Source: Aureispira sp. CCB-E (GTDB taxonomy: Bacteria; Bacteroidota; Bacteroidia; Chitinophagales; Saprospiraceae). From it: a stretch of DNA of 64,000 nucleotides. The stretch covers positions 1,240,001 to 1,304,000 of the forward strand of contig NZ_CP133671.1 of assembly GCF_031326345.1 (NCBI RefSeq), read 5' to 3'. The translations under genes and the position numbers were made by a program. Positions 27,309 to 35,645 of this stretch are shown one piece after another. How positions within the stretch are numbered: position 1 is the stretch's first letter; every line of letters begins with the position of its first letter. The notes under the pieces were generated by a model, which saw only the letters and a program-made list of their open reading frames with translations, did not search any database and was not told the DNA's origin.

Positions 27309-28592
27309 TTAAGCCATTGTAGTTTCTGGTCTTAAGACCAATTGTTCTCTTCCTGGACCGACAGAGATAATAGAAAATGGTATTTCTAACATACTTTCCA
27401 TCTCTTGTACGTACTCTTGTAATTCTGTAGGAAAATCTCCAAAGTTTCGAATTCCTGTCAAGTCTTTTTTCCAACCTTTGTAAGCTTTGTAGACAGGTTT
27501 AGGACAATTCGTAACCATATCAAATGGCAATTCATCGGTGATCCCATTTTCTGTTTCGTAAGCCGTTGCAGCAGACACTTCATCAAATTTATCCAATACA
27601 TCTGCTTTGGTCATGACTAACTGAGTAACACCATTAATCATAATAGTATATTTTAACTGAGGCAAATCGATCCAACCACAGCGTCTAGGACGTCCTGTTG
27701 TAGCTCCAAATTCTCCACCAGCTTTTCTAATTTCTTCACCTGTTGCACCGTGTAGTTCTGTTGGAAAAGGTCCACCTCCAACACGAGTACAATAGGCTTT
27801 GGTGATACCAATCACTTCACCGATTTTTTGAGGCGCAATTCCCAGACCATTACAAACACCAGATGTAATTGTATTAGATGAAGTTACAAAAGGATAGGTA
27901 CCATAATCAATATCTAGCATAGAGCCCTGTGCACCCTCTGCCAATACTTTTTTTCCAGCTTTGATTGCTTTGTTAATAAAATAGGCAGAATCTACAAATT
28001 GCAATTTTCTTAAACGCTCAATAGACGCCATCCAAACTTTCTCTTCTCCCTCTAAGTCAAAATCAACAGAAGGATAGGCAGAAGCCATACGCAAATGATT
28101 TTCTTTAAGTTTGTTATAACGTTCTTGAAAATCAGATAAAAAGATATCTCCTATGCGAAGACCATGTCGAGCAATTTTATCCGTATAGGTTGGACCAATC
28201 CCTTTTAGGGTAGAACCAATTTTTCCATCACCTTTTGCAGCTTCCATCACTGCATCTAAGAAGCGATGAGAAGGAAGGATTAAGTGTGCTTTTCTGGCAA
28301 TATACAAGCGGCTCAAAAATTCCACTCCTGCAGTAGATAGTTGGTCAATTTCTTTGCAAAGGATTGTTGGATCAATGACGACACCATTTCCAATAACATT
28401 CTGAACATCGGCTCTAAAGATTCCAGAAGGAATGGTGTGCAATACATACTTTTTGTCATCTAGATACAATGTGTGACCAGCATTGGGACCTCCTTGGAAG
28501 CGAGCAACAATGTCGTACTTAGACGCTAAATAATCAACGATTTTACCCTTTCCTTCGTCTCCCCATTGCAAACCTAATAATACATCTACCAT
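27309..28592 (-). CDS. purA: Adenylosuccinate synthetase
   Basis: This enzyme makes adenylosuccinate from IMP, aspartate and GTP, the first committed step to AMP. The N-terminal loop LGLQWGDEGKGKIVDYLA with GGPNAGHT, the SGIFR segment, GSTLKGIGPTYTDKIARHGL, AEGAQGSMLDIDYGTYPFVT and TTGRPRRCGW are all present. Length 427 is normal. In Bacteroidota purA often lies close to fur and relA/spoT; here two extra genes (29027-29963) lie between it and fur. Confidence 0.97.
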   Translation of the reverse strand: MVDVLLGLQWGDEGKGKIVDYLASKYDIVARFQGGPNAGHTLYLDDKKYVLHTIPSGIFRADVQNVIGNGVVIDPTILCKEIDQLSTAGVEFLSRLYIARKAHLILPSHRFLDAVMEAAKGDGKIGSTLKGIGPTYTDKIARHGLRIGDIFLSDFQERYNKLKENHLRMASAYPSVDFDLEGEEKVWMASIERLRKLQFVDSAYFINKAIKAGKKVLAEGAQGSMLDIDYGTYPFVTSSNTITSGVCNGLGIAPQKIGEVIGITKAYCTRVGGGPFPTELHGATGEEIRKAGGEFGATTGRPRRCGWIDLPQLKYTIMINGVTQLVMTKADVLDKFDEVSAATAYETENGITDELPFDMVTNCPKPVYKAYKGWKKDLTGIRNFGDFPTELQEYVQEMESMLEIPFSIISVGPGREQLVLRPETTMA

Positions 28593-29026
28593 GTTTAACA
28601 GTGATTTTAATAATTTAATCGGTTAATATTTTTTGTTCGTGTGTATTTGCCTAAGAATAGGTTTGAAATTTATATTCTTCAAAACCAATGGTCTTGGCAC
28701 AAATGATTTGATTTTAGTACTTAAAAAAGCTGCCGATAGAGGCAAAATCAAGCATTTGTAACTTGAACATAGAATTTAAATATGTTCCAATCCTTAGCAA
28801 TTGATTTTTAGAAAGATACTGATAGAAACCTTTGTTTTTTGAGGTTTTAGAACATTCTAAAAAACACGAATTAACTGTCTTGCAATTTAATATGCCGCAA
28901 AAATACAAAAACACAACTATAACCTATCGTTAGTTGTGTTTTATTTTAACTTTTTATAGAAAAGTATAAGAGATTGCGTTACTCAGTGACTATTGTATAA
29001 GGGGGAGATGCTTGTGGCTTTAATTC
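28593..29026. other. Intergenic region upstream of purA
   Basis: This 434-bp gap presumably holds the purA promoter and the terminator of the leucine-rich-repeat-like gene (28905-28940). No coding region is supported in the rest. Confidence 0.5.
28905..28940 (-). terminator. Terminator after LRR-like gene
   Basis: A 10-bp stem (AACACAACTA 28910-28919 with TAGTTGTGTT 28931-28940) with an 11-nt loop is followed on the minus strand by TTTGTATTTTTG. It lies about 90 bp past the stop at 29027. T-rich DNA flanks both sides. Confidence 0.65.
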
Positions 29027-29578
29027 TTAACAGACATCCACATTGACTCCTTTGGCTACAAGCGGATTGGTAATGGCAGAGACATCGGCTCCAGCAGTAA
29101 ATGTTAAGGTAACACTTTCCAAAGATTCAATTGCTTGTAAGACTTCGTAATCAACAAAATTCTTATAATTCAAACTTACTTGACGTAACTTATGAAGTTG
29201 GGCAAGTGGTTGTAATGAAACCGAAGCACCAAGCATCGTGTTGGCATCTAGAACCTCAAGGTTTTGAAGTGCTTCAATACCGTCTAGAGAAGTAATATTA
29301 AACGCATCATCTTCTCCGTCCCAAGAATACGAAACAATGCTATAAATAGCACGACCGCCATCTAAGGATATTTTATTTACTTTATTAAGGTATGATGTGA
29401 GATCAAGTTGGGCAAAATAGTCGACTAACTCTGGAATAGGCAGTCCATACATATCTTCAGAAAGAACTTCGTCTTCATCTATTTTATCAAATACCTCCTC
29501 ACAATATTCTTCTTCGTAGTCTAATTCATTTGCTTCTATGAGACTGCTAATGACTAGTAGCTTTAAGTTTATATTCAT
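29027..29578 (-). CDS. Leucine-rich-repeat-like protein, unknown function
   Basis: The 183 residues begin with an acidic helical part (MNINLKLLVISSLIEANELDYEEEYCEEVF). The second half is LRR-like (ITSLDGIEALQNLEVLDANT, LQPLAQLHKLRQVSLNY, LQAIESLESVTLTFTAGADV), the pattern of short solenoid repeats used for protein contacts. A specific Pfam family cannot be named with certainty. It starts 13 bp after the STAS gene, so they are co-transcribed and may work together. Confidence 0.7.
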   Translation of the reverse strand: MNINLKLLVISSLIEANELDYEEEYCEEVFDKIDEDEVLSEDMYGLPIPELVDYFAQLDLTSYLNKVNKISLDGGRAIYSIVSYSWDGEDDAFNITSLDGIEALQNLEVLDANTMLGASVSLQPLAQLHKLRQVSLNYKNFVDYEVLQAIESLESVTLTFTAGADVSAITNPLVAKGVNVDVC

Positions 29579-29591
29579 AAGTGTAATTTAG

Positions 29592-29963
29592 TTACTCATT
29601 AACATAGTTCTTATCATTTTTATTCTCTTTAATAAACAGGGTTAATGCATCATCAACATTTTCAAACACACTAAAAGCTGAGTTAAGTCGAGTAACCAAG
29701 AGTATTTTCTTGATGTTATCAGAAAGATTAGCGATAGCTACGTCTCCGCCCGCACTTCTAGAGCGAGTAAGGATTGAAATAAGAAAAGTCAAGCCTGTGC
29801 TATTCATAAAGTCCATTTGCTCCAAGTCAACGATAAATTCTGTATAACTCGCTTCAATTTTTTCCTCAATTGCTCGAATAATTTCTTGATTATCTAATGG
29901 ATTTAGTAAGTTATCTACTTGTAAAATTTGTACGCCATTTTTTTCTAAAAAAGTATATGCCAT
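29592..29963 (-). CDS. STAS-domain protein (anti-sigma factor antagonist-like)
   Basis: A 123-residue single STAS domain like SpoIIAA/RsbV: VDLEQMDFMNSTGLTFLISI carries the conserved phosphorylatable serine (Ser55), followed by GGDVAIANLSDNIKKILLVTRL. Such proteins release or bind partners depending on Ser phosphorylation. No RsbW-type kinase or PP2C phosphatase is in the window, so the partner is unknown. In operon with the LRR-like gene 13 bp downstream; placed between fur and purA. Confidence 0.88.
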   Translation of the reverse strand: MAYTFLEKNGVQILQVDNLLNPLDNQEIIRAIEEKIEASYTEFIVDLEQMDFMNSTGLTFLISILTRSRSAGGDVAIANLSDNIKKILLVTRLNSAFSVFENVDDALTLFIKENKNDKNYVNE

Positions 29964-30174
29964 GTCTTGTTTGTTGCATTCTGTATGTAGTTAGCTCCTT
30001 TTAAAGCTGTAATAGTATGTAAAATTGATTTTTTATAAAGTATCCTAATTATTCAAGAAAACGATACAACTTGTACTAAGAGTACAACGATAAAACGTCT
30101 GGAAATCAGTAGAAAGCCTCTATGAAAAACGATGCAATATTTATCCTAAAAGGAACTAAGGTCGGAATAATAAT

Positions 30175-30648
30175 TTATTTTCTATTTAGTTTTTCTCTTG
30201 CCTCTTTGCTGTATCCATAAAAAGTCAGGGAGTGATGCGTGATTTCAAAGCCCAAAATTTCAGAAACCATTTCTTTGATTTGTTGGATTCTAGGGTCACA
30301 AAACTCAAAAACTTGCCCTGTTTCGATACAAACCGCATGGTCGTGTTGCTTGGATCCATAGGATTTTTCGTATTGAGCTAAATTTTTACCAAACTGATGT
30401 TTGCGTACCAAATCACAAGAAACCAATAATTCTAATGTGTTGTAAACCGTAGCACGACTAACACGATAGTTTTGGGTTTTCATATGGATATAGAGCGCTT
30501 CTGCGTCGAAGTGATCGTCCCGTTTATAGATCTCTTCCAAAATTGCAAATCGTTCTGGTGTTTTGCGCAAGCCATTTTTTTCGAGATATTGAGAAAATAT
30601 CTTGATGACTTCTTTTACTATTTTTGAGTCTTTTTGATTGCTAGCCAT
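30175..30648 (-). CDS. Fur-family transcriptional regulator
   Basis: A Fur-type metal-responsive repressor of 157 residues. The winged helix has GLRKTPERFAILEEIYKRDDHFDAEALY and VSRATVYNTLELL. The dimer domain has HDHAVCIETGQVFEFCDPRI and ITHHSLTFYGYSKE. The HDH and EF..D metal-site positions are kept, but the CxxC pair of E. coli Fur is reduced to CIET and no C-terminal Cys pair exists, so the structural zinc site is probably absent, as is common in Bacteroidota. Fur, Zur or PerR specificity cannot be assigned. It lies 229 bp past relA/spoT on the same strand. Confidence 0.9.
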   Translation of the reverse strand: MASNQKDSKIVKEVIKIFSQYLEKNGLRKTPERFAILEEIYKRDDHFDAEALYIHMKTQNYRVSRATVYNTLELLVSCDLVRKHQFGKNLAQYEKSYGSKQHDHAVCIETGQVFEFCDPRIQQIKEMVSEILGFEITHHSLTFYGYSKEAREKLNRK

Positions 30649-30876
30649 TATATTTTATTTAGGTATAAGCTATATATTTAAGTGATTGCTCAAAAGAAAC
30701 CATGTTCTAGAACAAAGGTTTTTAGTATGATAACTTTTGGACAAATACTCAAACAATGATAATTGTGCCCTTACAAATATTTTTGTAGAGCATCTAGTTT
30801 ATATAGCTCAAGCGTATTTCATATTCTTGTCTAAAAAACAATACCACTTGCGATTAAGATAGACAAAATGTCAGTA

Positions 30877-33156
30877 TTATTGAATTCTAGCGACAGTATT
30901 TACTTGTTTTAACTTTTTTAATTCAATAATCAATTCGTTTAATTGATCTTTATTTTTTACTACAACAGTAACTTTGCCCTCAAAGTGCCCTTCTTTTCCA
31001 TTCATTGAAAATCCACGCATATTTAGTTTGTGTTTATCCGTGATAATACTAGACAAACTTTGAACAACGCCCATATCATCCATCCCCGTAATTAGAAGTT
31101 CTGCAATAAACGATGTATTGGCTGTATCGACCCATTCGGCACGTTTGATTCTATAACCAAAAGTAGCTTGTAGATACTCTGCATTGGGACAAGTCGTGCG
31201 GTGAATTTTAATACCATGTTTAGACGTTACATAAGCAAAAATATCATCCCCCAACACAGGATTACAACAAGTAGCCAAAGAATTGACAAAATTACTGGCA
31301 TCTTGACCGTCAATCAAGAGTTTGGGCGTTCCCTTAAAATTTCGTCGAGCCCTTAAAGGAACCTTTGTTTTTATTTTGGTTTGTTGTTCAGAATTAGCTT
31401 TATCGTCAGATTCTGCTTTTTCGGGAAACAATTTACCATTCTCTAACTTTAACAACTTTATTTCGTTCAGGTTGTATTGTTCAGAATATATTCCAAAATA
31501 TAAATCCAAACGATTGGATGCTCCAAAGTATTTGACCAAAGTATCAATGTTGTCCTCTACGTGTTCTGTTAATTTTAGGGACTTGAACTTTCGATCCAAT
31601 GTTTCTTTCCCCAAAGAGCCCCATTTTAGTTTCTCTTCTTTGAGCGCTTGTCGAATTTTAGAACGAGCTTTTCCTGTTTTGACAATTTTGAGCCAATCCT
31701 CTGTTGGTTTTTGAGTAGAACTAGTAATAATATAGAGTTGATCACCATTTTTTAGCTCGTAACTCAAAGGAACAATACGTTGTGAGACCTTAATAGATTT
31801 ACAATGGTAACCAACCTCAGTGTGGATATCAAAAGCAAAATCCAAAGCAGTAGCCCCTTTGGGGAAGAAACGCATTTCTCCTTGAGGTGTAAAAACATAG
31901 ACCTCTTCGGCAAAGAGGCTTGATTTAAAATCATTTAAAAAGTCGATGGCATCATTGTCAGGATTTTCTAGCATTTCTCTTGCCTTACTCAGCCAATTTT
32001 CGAAAATATTTTCTTGTTGTTTGATGCCTTTGTAACGCCAATGTGCCGCATAACCACGTTCGGCAACCTCATCCATTCTTTCACTTCGGATTTGCACTTC
32101 TACAAAACGACCTTGCGGTCCCATTACAGTCGTATGCAGGGACTCGTAACCATTTGATTTTGGTGTTGAAATCCAATCTTTCAATCGTTCAGGAACGGGA
32201 GTATAGCTATCTGTTATAATAGAATACATACTCCAACAAATTGATTTCTCTTCAGAAATAGGAACATCAGCAATAATTCGAATGGCAAACAAATCATAGA
32301 TTTCTTCAAAAGGAACCTGTTTTGTTTTTAGTTTATTACTAATAGAAGAGACCGACTTGGCTCTACCAAAAACTCTAAAATTCTGAATGTTGTGTTTTTT
32401 CTTGATTGCTTTTTTTATCGGTTTCAAAAATTGTGTGATATATTGCTCCCGCTCGTTGGCTGTTTCTTGCAATTTTTGAATGATAAACTCATAATGCTCT
32501 GGTTCTTTTATTTTTAAACAAAGGTCCTCCATCTCATTTTTTATATTATAAAAACCCAGTCGATGTGCTAAAGGAGCATAAATGAAGGATGTTTCGGAAG
32601 CTATTTTTAGCTGTTTGTGTTGAGGCATGGAACCTAATGTACGCATATTGTGTAGTCGATCAGCCATTTTGATCAAAACAACCCGAACATCTTTTGAGAT
32701 GGTCAACAAGATTTTTTTGAAATTTTCGGCTTGTGGACTATGTATATTTTCTTCACTGACATTTGCCAAGCTGCTAAACTTTGTTAATCCATCAACAATC
32801 ATGGCTATATTTTCGCCAAATTCACTGGCTAGATCTTCCAAACTAACAGGCGTGTCCTCAACAACATCGTGCAAGAGTGCTGCTTTGATGGATGTTGGAC
32901 CTAGCCCTAACTCCGCCGCACAAATTCGTGCTACCTCAATGGGATGAAAAATGTACAACTCGCCTGATTTTCTGCGCTGCTGAGAATGAGCGAGACGAGC
33001 CAATAGGTATGCTTTTTTGATAGAAGCTTTGTGTTCTTCATTTAATGGCGTTCGAATAGAACGGCACATCTTTCGATAAGCTAGATGAATTTGTTTGTCT
33101 TCTTCTTGGGTAATGTCTTCTTCGTAGGGGAATTTTATATTAAAATTTGTCTCCAT
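30877..33156 (-). CDS. RelA/SpoT-family bifunctional (p)ppGpp synthetase/hydrolase
   Basis: A 759-residue stringent-response enzyme. The hydrolase HD domain is intact (FHPIEVARICA, LLHDVVEDT around residues 93-101, KMADRLHNMRTL). The synthetase domain has FGRAKSVSSISNKL, YDLFAIRIIADV, NGYESLHTTVMGPQGRFVEV and EVAERGYAAHWRYK. TGS (VYVFTPQGEMRFFPKGATALDFAF) and C-terminal ACT domains follow. With both domains complete it should make and break (p)ppGpp. Neighbouring fur and purA are the expected Bacteroidota context. A divergent 1-kb region separates it from sucC. Confidence 0.95.
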   Translation of the reverse strand: METNFNIKFPYEEDITQEEDKQIHLAYRKMCRSIRTPLNEEHKASIKKAYLLARLAHSQQRRKSGELYIFHPIEVARICAAELGLGPTSIKAALLHDVVEDTPVSLEDLASEFGENIAMIVDGLTKFSSLANVSEENIHSPQAENFKKILLTISKDVRVVLIKMADRLHNMRTLGSMPQHKQLKIASETSFIYAPLAHRLGFYNIKNEMEDLCLKIKEPEHYEFIIQKLQETANEREQYITQFLKPIKKAIKKKHNIQNFRVFGRAKSVSSISNKLKTKQVPFEEIYDLFAIRIIADVPISEEKSICWSMYSIITDSYTPVPERLKDWISTPKSNGYESLHTTVMGPQGRFVEVQIRSERMDEVAERGYAAHWRYKGIKQQENIFENWLSKAREMLENPDNDAIDFLNDFKSSLFAEEVYVFTPQGEMRFFPKGATALDFAFDIHTEVGYHCKSIKVSQRIVPLSYELKNGDQLYIITSSTQKPTEDWLKIVKTGKARSKIRQALKEEKLKWGSLGKETLDRKFKSLKLTEHVEDNIDTLVKYFGASNRLDLYFGIYSEQYNLNEIKLLKLENGKLFPEKAESDDKANSEQQTKIKTKVPLRARRNFKGTPKLLIDGQDASNFVNSLATCCNPVLGDDIFAYVTSKHGIKIHRTTCPNAEYLQATFGYRIKRAEWVDTANTSFIAELLITGMDDMGVVQSLSSIITDKHKLNMRGFSMNGKEGHFEGKVTVVVKNKDQLNELIIELKKLKQVNTVARIQ

Positions 33157-33185
33157 GTATATATTACTCCTGTTGTCTATTTTAG

Positions 33186-33290
33186 AATAGTTCGTTGAGG
33201 AATCTTACTCGTTTACTTCGTAAGCGCTTTGCTTTTGGTTAGTTAGGTTGCTACTACTTGAGTGCTGCGCCGTTGGTAAATAAGTTAGTT
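33186..33290 (+). repeat. Dispersed intergenic repeat, copy A (diverged)
   Basis: It starts with AATAGTTCGTTGA as in copies at 37873, 42477 and 48915. The rest (TTCGTAAGCGCTTTGC..., GGTTGCTACTACTTGAGTGCTGCGCC) is only loosely similar to the other copies. Confidence 0.5.
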
Positions 33291-33768
33291 TTGTTTGATT
33301 CATATTAAGCTTTGAATTATCAATTGTGCAACACTTCTAAAATACCACACAGCAACAGTTGCATCTAACTAAATTGATAGCTGAATGGGCTTGTTTTAAT
33401 AAAACCACAGAGCTGTTTATGAAACAATCAACGAATTACTTTTTTTAATAAAGTATTTTTTTTGCTTGATAAAATGGCAATAGCCTGCTAAAACCATGTT
33501 GAGCATCTTCAACTATTAGAGCATTTGTTTAATTATGCCTATTAATTAAAGGATGTTTTTTGTAAAAGAATGTATTGTACAAAATTTGTAAATGACTTTC
33601 TATTCATTTTACGAATGACTAATATGAAAGTTAGCTTTATTCCTATTTTTCTCCAAATTTTGAGCCTGATATTAAGGAATCGTTCCATACAAACTGCTTT
33701 TTTCTTGACAATCTCTAAAAAGTAGAGCAGCGTTATCTTTTGTTAAGACCAAAGTAAAATAGCTAGGC

Positions 33769-33980
33769 TATCTTTGAACTACTGAATAGATAGTGATCAA
33801 TTATTGAGGAATAAAAGCACTTGCTTTTAACTCCAAAATTAAAGATGTGTAATTTGCTTCTAAATTTTGAAGCGTAGTGACCTTTAAAATTTAGTTAGAA
33901 TCATTTTTAAATGATTCTATTCGTATAGCCAGCAGCAAGTATAATCCTGAAAATATATTTTGTACTGCTGGCTTTTTATA
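33769..33980 (+). ncRNA. Candidate small RNA of about 200 nt
   Basis: A -7-like box TATCTTTG (33769-33776) lies about 150 bp before a perfect 10-bp palindromic hairpin (33897-33918), and then a 9-bp terminator stem (AGCCAGCAG 33927-33935 with CTGCTGGCT 33965-33973) followed by TTTTTA. The terminator acts on the plus strand, yet no plus-strand protein gene precedes it. I infer an independent transcript from about 33783 to 33978. No known RNA family is recognised; no -33 box is seen at normal spacing. Confidence 0.35.
33927..33978 (+). terminator. Orphan plus-strand terminator
   Basis: A 9-bp perfect GC-rich stem with a 29-nt loop and a T5 tract, in the divergent gap before sucC. On the minus strand no T-tract follows, so the direction is plus. 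Confidence 0.65.
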
Positions 33981-34224
33981 TTCAATGCAATGACATTCAT
34001 AAATCGTAGAAATGTTGAATGCAAAAGGAAAAAGATGGAACAAAAGTAGATTGAAGTTTGATTGCTAGAGCTTTAAATTAAAGAAAGGTGGATATAAATG
34101 ACCAAAAAATAAAAATGAATAGAGTATTCTTAGAAAAACCTTTATACTAATTTGAATAAGCTTAGAAAAACTTTTAGATTTGAGCAATTGAAACATTATT
34201 ATAATAACATTCAATCATTACACA

Positions 34225-35436
34225 ATGAATCTGCATGAATATCAAGCCAAAGAACTATTAGCTAGTTATGGCGTGCCTATCCAACGCGGTGTTGTCGTTG
34301 AAAATCTAGACGATATCGAAACTGCATTTGCTAAATTAAAAGAAGAAACAGGCACTAGTTGGTGTGTTGTTAAAGCGCAAATCCACGCTGGAGGACGCGG
34401 AAAAGGCGGTGGAGTTAAGTTGGCCAAAAACATGGACGAATTAAAAACACATGCTGGTAATATCTTAGGTATGATGTTAAAAACACCTCAAACTCCTGGT
34501 GGAATGGATGGTGAGGGTAAATTGGTTCGCAAGATTCTAATTACAGAGGATGTTTATTATCCAGATGCGGATGGTAACATGGATGTGAACGAATTTTACT
34601 ATTCTATCTTGATGGACAGAGAGCGTAAATGTAATGTAATCGTATATTCTACGGAAGGTGGTATGGATATCGAGAAAGTAGCAGAAGAAACGCCACATTT
34701 GGTACATAAAGAATATATTCACCCTCATTTAGGTTTGCAAGCGTACCAAACACGTAATATTGCAAGCAATTTAGGTCTTGAAGGAGATGCATTCAAAGCA
34801 ATGACAAAATTTGTTGCGGCAACATATAAAGCTTTTGTAGGAGCTGATGCTTCTTTGGTAGAAATCAATCCTTGTTTGAAAACTTCAGATAACAAAATTG
34901 TTGCTGCTGACTCTAAGGCTTCTCTAGATGAAAATGCATTGTTCCGTCATCCAGACTTGGCGGCTCTACGTGATGTACACGAAGAAGATCCTGCTGAGGT
35001 AGAAGCTAAAGAACATGGCTTAAGCTTTATTAAGTTGGATGGAAACGTAGGTTGTATGGTAAATGGTGCTGGTTTGGCAATGTCTACGATGGATATTATC
35101 AAATTATGTGGTGGCGAGCCTGCTAACTTCCTAGATGTAGGAGGTACTGCTGATGCAAAGCGTGTTGAAACTGCTTTCCGTATCATTTTGAAAGACGAAA
35201 ATGTAAAGGCAATTTTGATTAATATTTTTGGTGGAATTGTTCGTTGTGACCGTGTGGCACAAGGTGTTGTTGATGCTTACCAAAATATTGGTGATATCAA
35301 TGTTCCAATCATTGTACGTTTACAAGGAACTAATGCAGAAATCGCTAAGCAATTAATCGACGATTCTGGGCTGGATGTACATTCTGCTGTAACTCTACAA
35401 GAGGCTGCTGATAAAGTAACTGAATTGGTAGGTTAA
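34225..35436 (+). CDS. sucC: Succinyl-CoA ligase (ADP-forming) beta subunit
   Basis: The beta subunit of succinyl-CoA synthetase, which couples succinyl-CoA cleavage to ATP formation in the TCA cycle. The N-terminal ATP-grasp is clear (MNLHEYQAKELLASYGVP, VVKAQIHAGGRGKGGGVKLA, LVEINPCLKT), as is the C-terminal CoA-ligase part (GNVGCMVNGAGLAMSTMDII, FLDVGGTADAKRVETAFRII, NIFGGIVRCD). Length 403 is slightly longer than E. coli. The alpha subunit gene sucD is not adjacent; the next gene is a protease. Confidence 0.96.
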   Translation: MNLHEYQAKELLASYGVPIQRGVVVENLDDIETAFAKLKEETGTSWCVVKAQIHAGGRGKGGGVKLAKNMDELKTHAGNILGMMLKTPQTPGGMDGEGKLVRKILITEDVYYPDADGNMDVNEFYYSILMDRERKCNVIVYSTEGGMDIEKVAEETPHLVHKEYIHPHLGLQAYQTRNIASNLGLEGDAFKAMTKFVAATYKAFVGADASLVEINPCLKTSDNKIVAADSKASLDENALFRHPDLAALRDVHEEDPAEVEAKEHGLSFIKLDGNVGCMVNGAGLAMSTMDIIKLCGGEPANFLDVGGTADAKRVETAFRIILKDENVKAILINIFGGIVRCDRVAQGVVDAYQNIGDINVPIIVRLQGTNAEIAKQLIDDSGLDVHSAVTLQEAADKVTELVG

Positions 35437-35458
35437 AAAGAATCTAATAAAATAAAAA

Positions 35459-35496
35459 TTAAAGGTTGTTGCCAATTGGTAGCAACCTTTTTTTTT
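35459..35496 (+). terminator. Intrinsic terminator after sucC
   Basis: AAAGGTTGTTGCC (35461-35473) pairs with GGTAGCAACCTTT (35478-35490), 13 bp including two G-U pairs, with a 4-nt loop and a long T-tract. Confidence 0.9.
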
Positions 35497-35645
35497 GAAC
35501 AAAAAATAGCTTTTTAGAATGTATTAAAGTCAAAAAATGCTTGATAAAGAAAGGCTATTGGAATGAAAAAGCTTATTTTGTAAAAAATAACCATATATAG
35601 ACCACCATTTATTAATTACTTATCGACTGTTAAACAGAGCATTTT

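Larger units (their letters stand above)
33157..34224. other. 1-kb divergent intergenic region between relA/spoT and sucC
   Basis: No supported protein gene lies here. It contains one copy of the dispersed repeat (33186 on), and a plus-strand candidate small RNA with a terminator at 33927-33980. A 33-codon open frame at 33624-33725 is too weak to call. The rest is AT-rich and unremarkable. Confidence 0.6.

Noticed and set aside
29592-29963. Complete partner-switching system (STAS, kinase, phosphatase)
   Set aside because: Only the STAS protein is present; no RsbW-type or PP2C domain exists in the window.
31322-31714. Plus-strand frame of 130 codons
   Set aside because: It is antisense to the relA/spoT gene, Ser/Leu/Phe-rich in the way antisense frames are, and has no start signals.
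33624-33725. 33-codon hydrophobic frame on the plus strand
   Set aside because: Short, no conserved pattern, and the codons look like AT-rich intergenic DNA.
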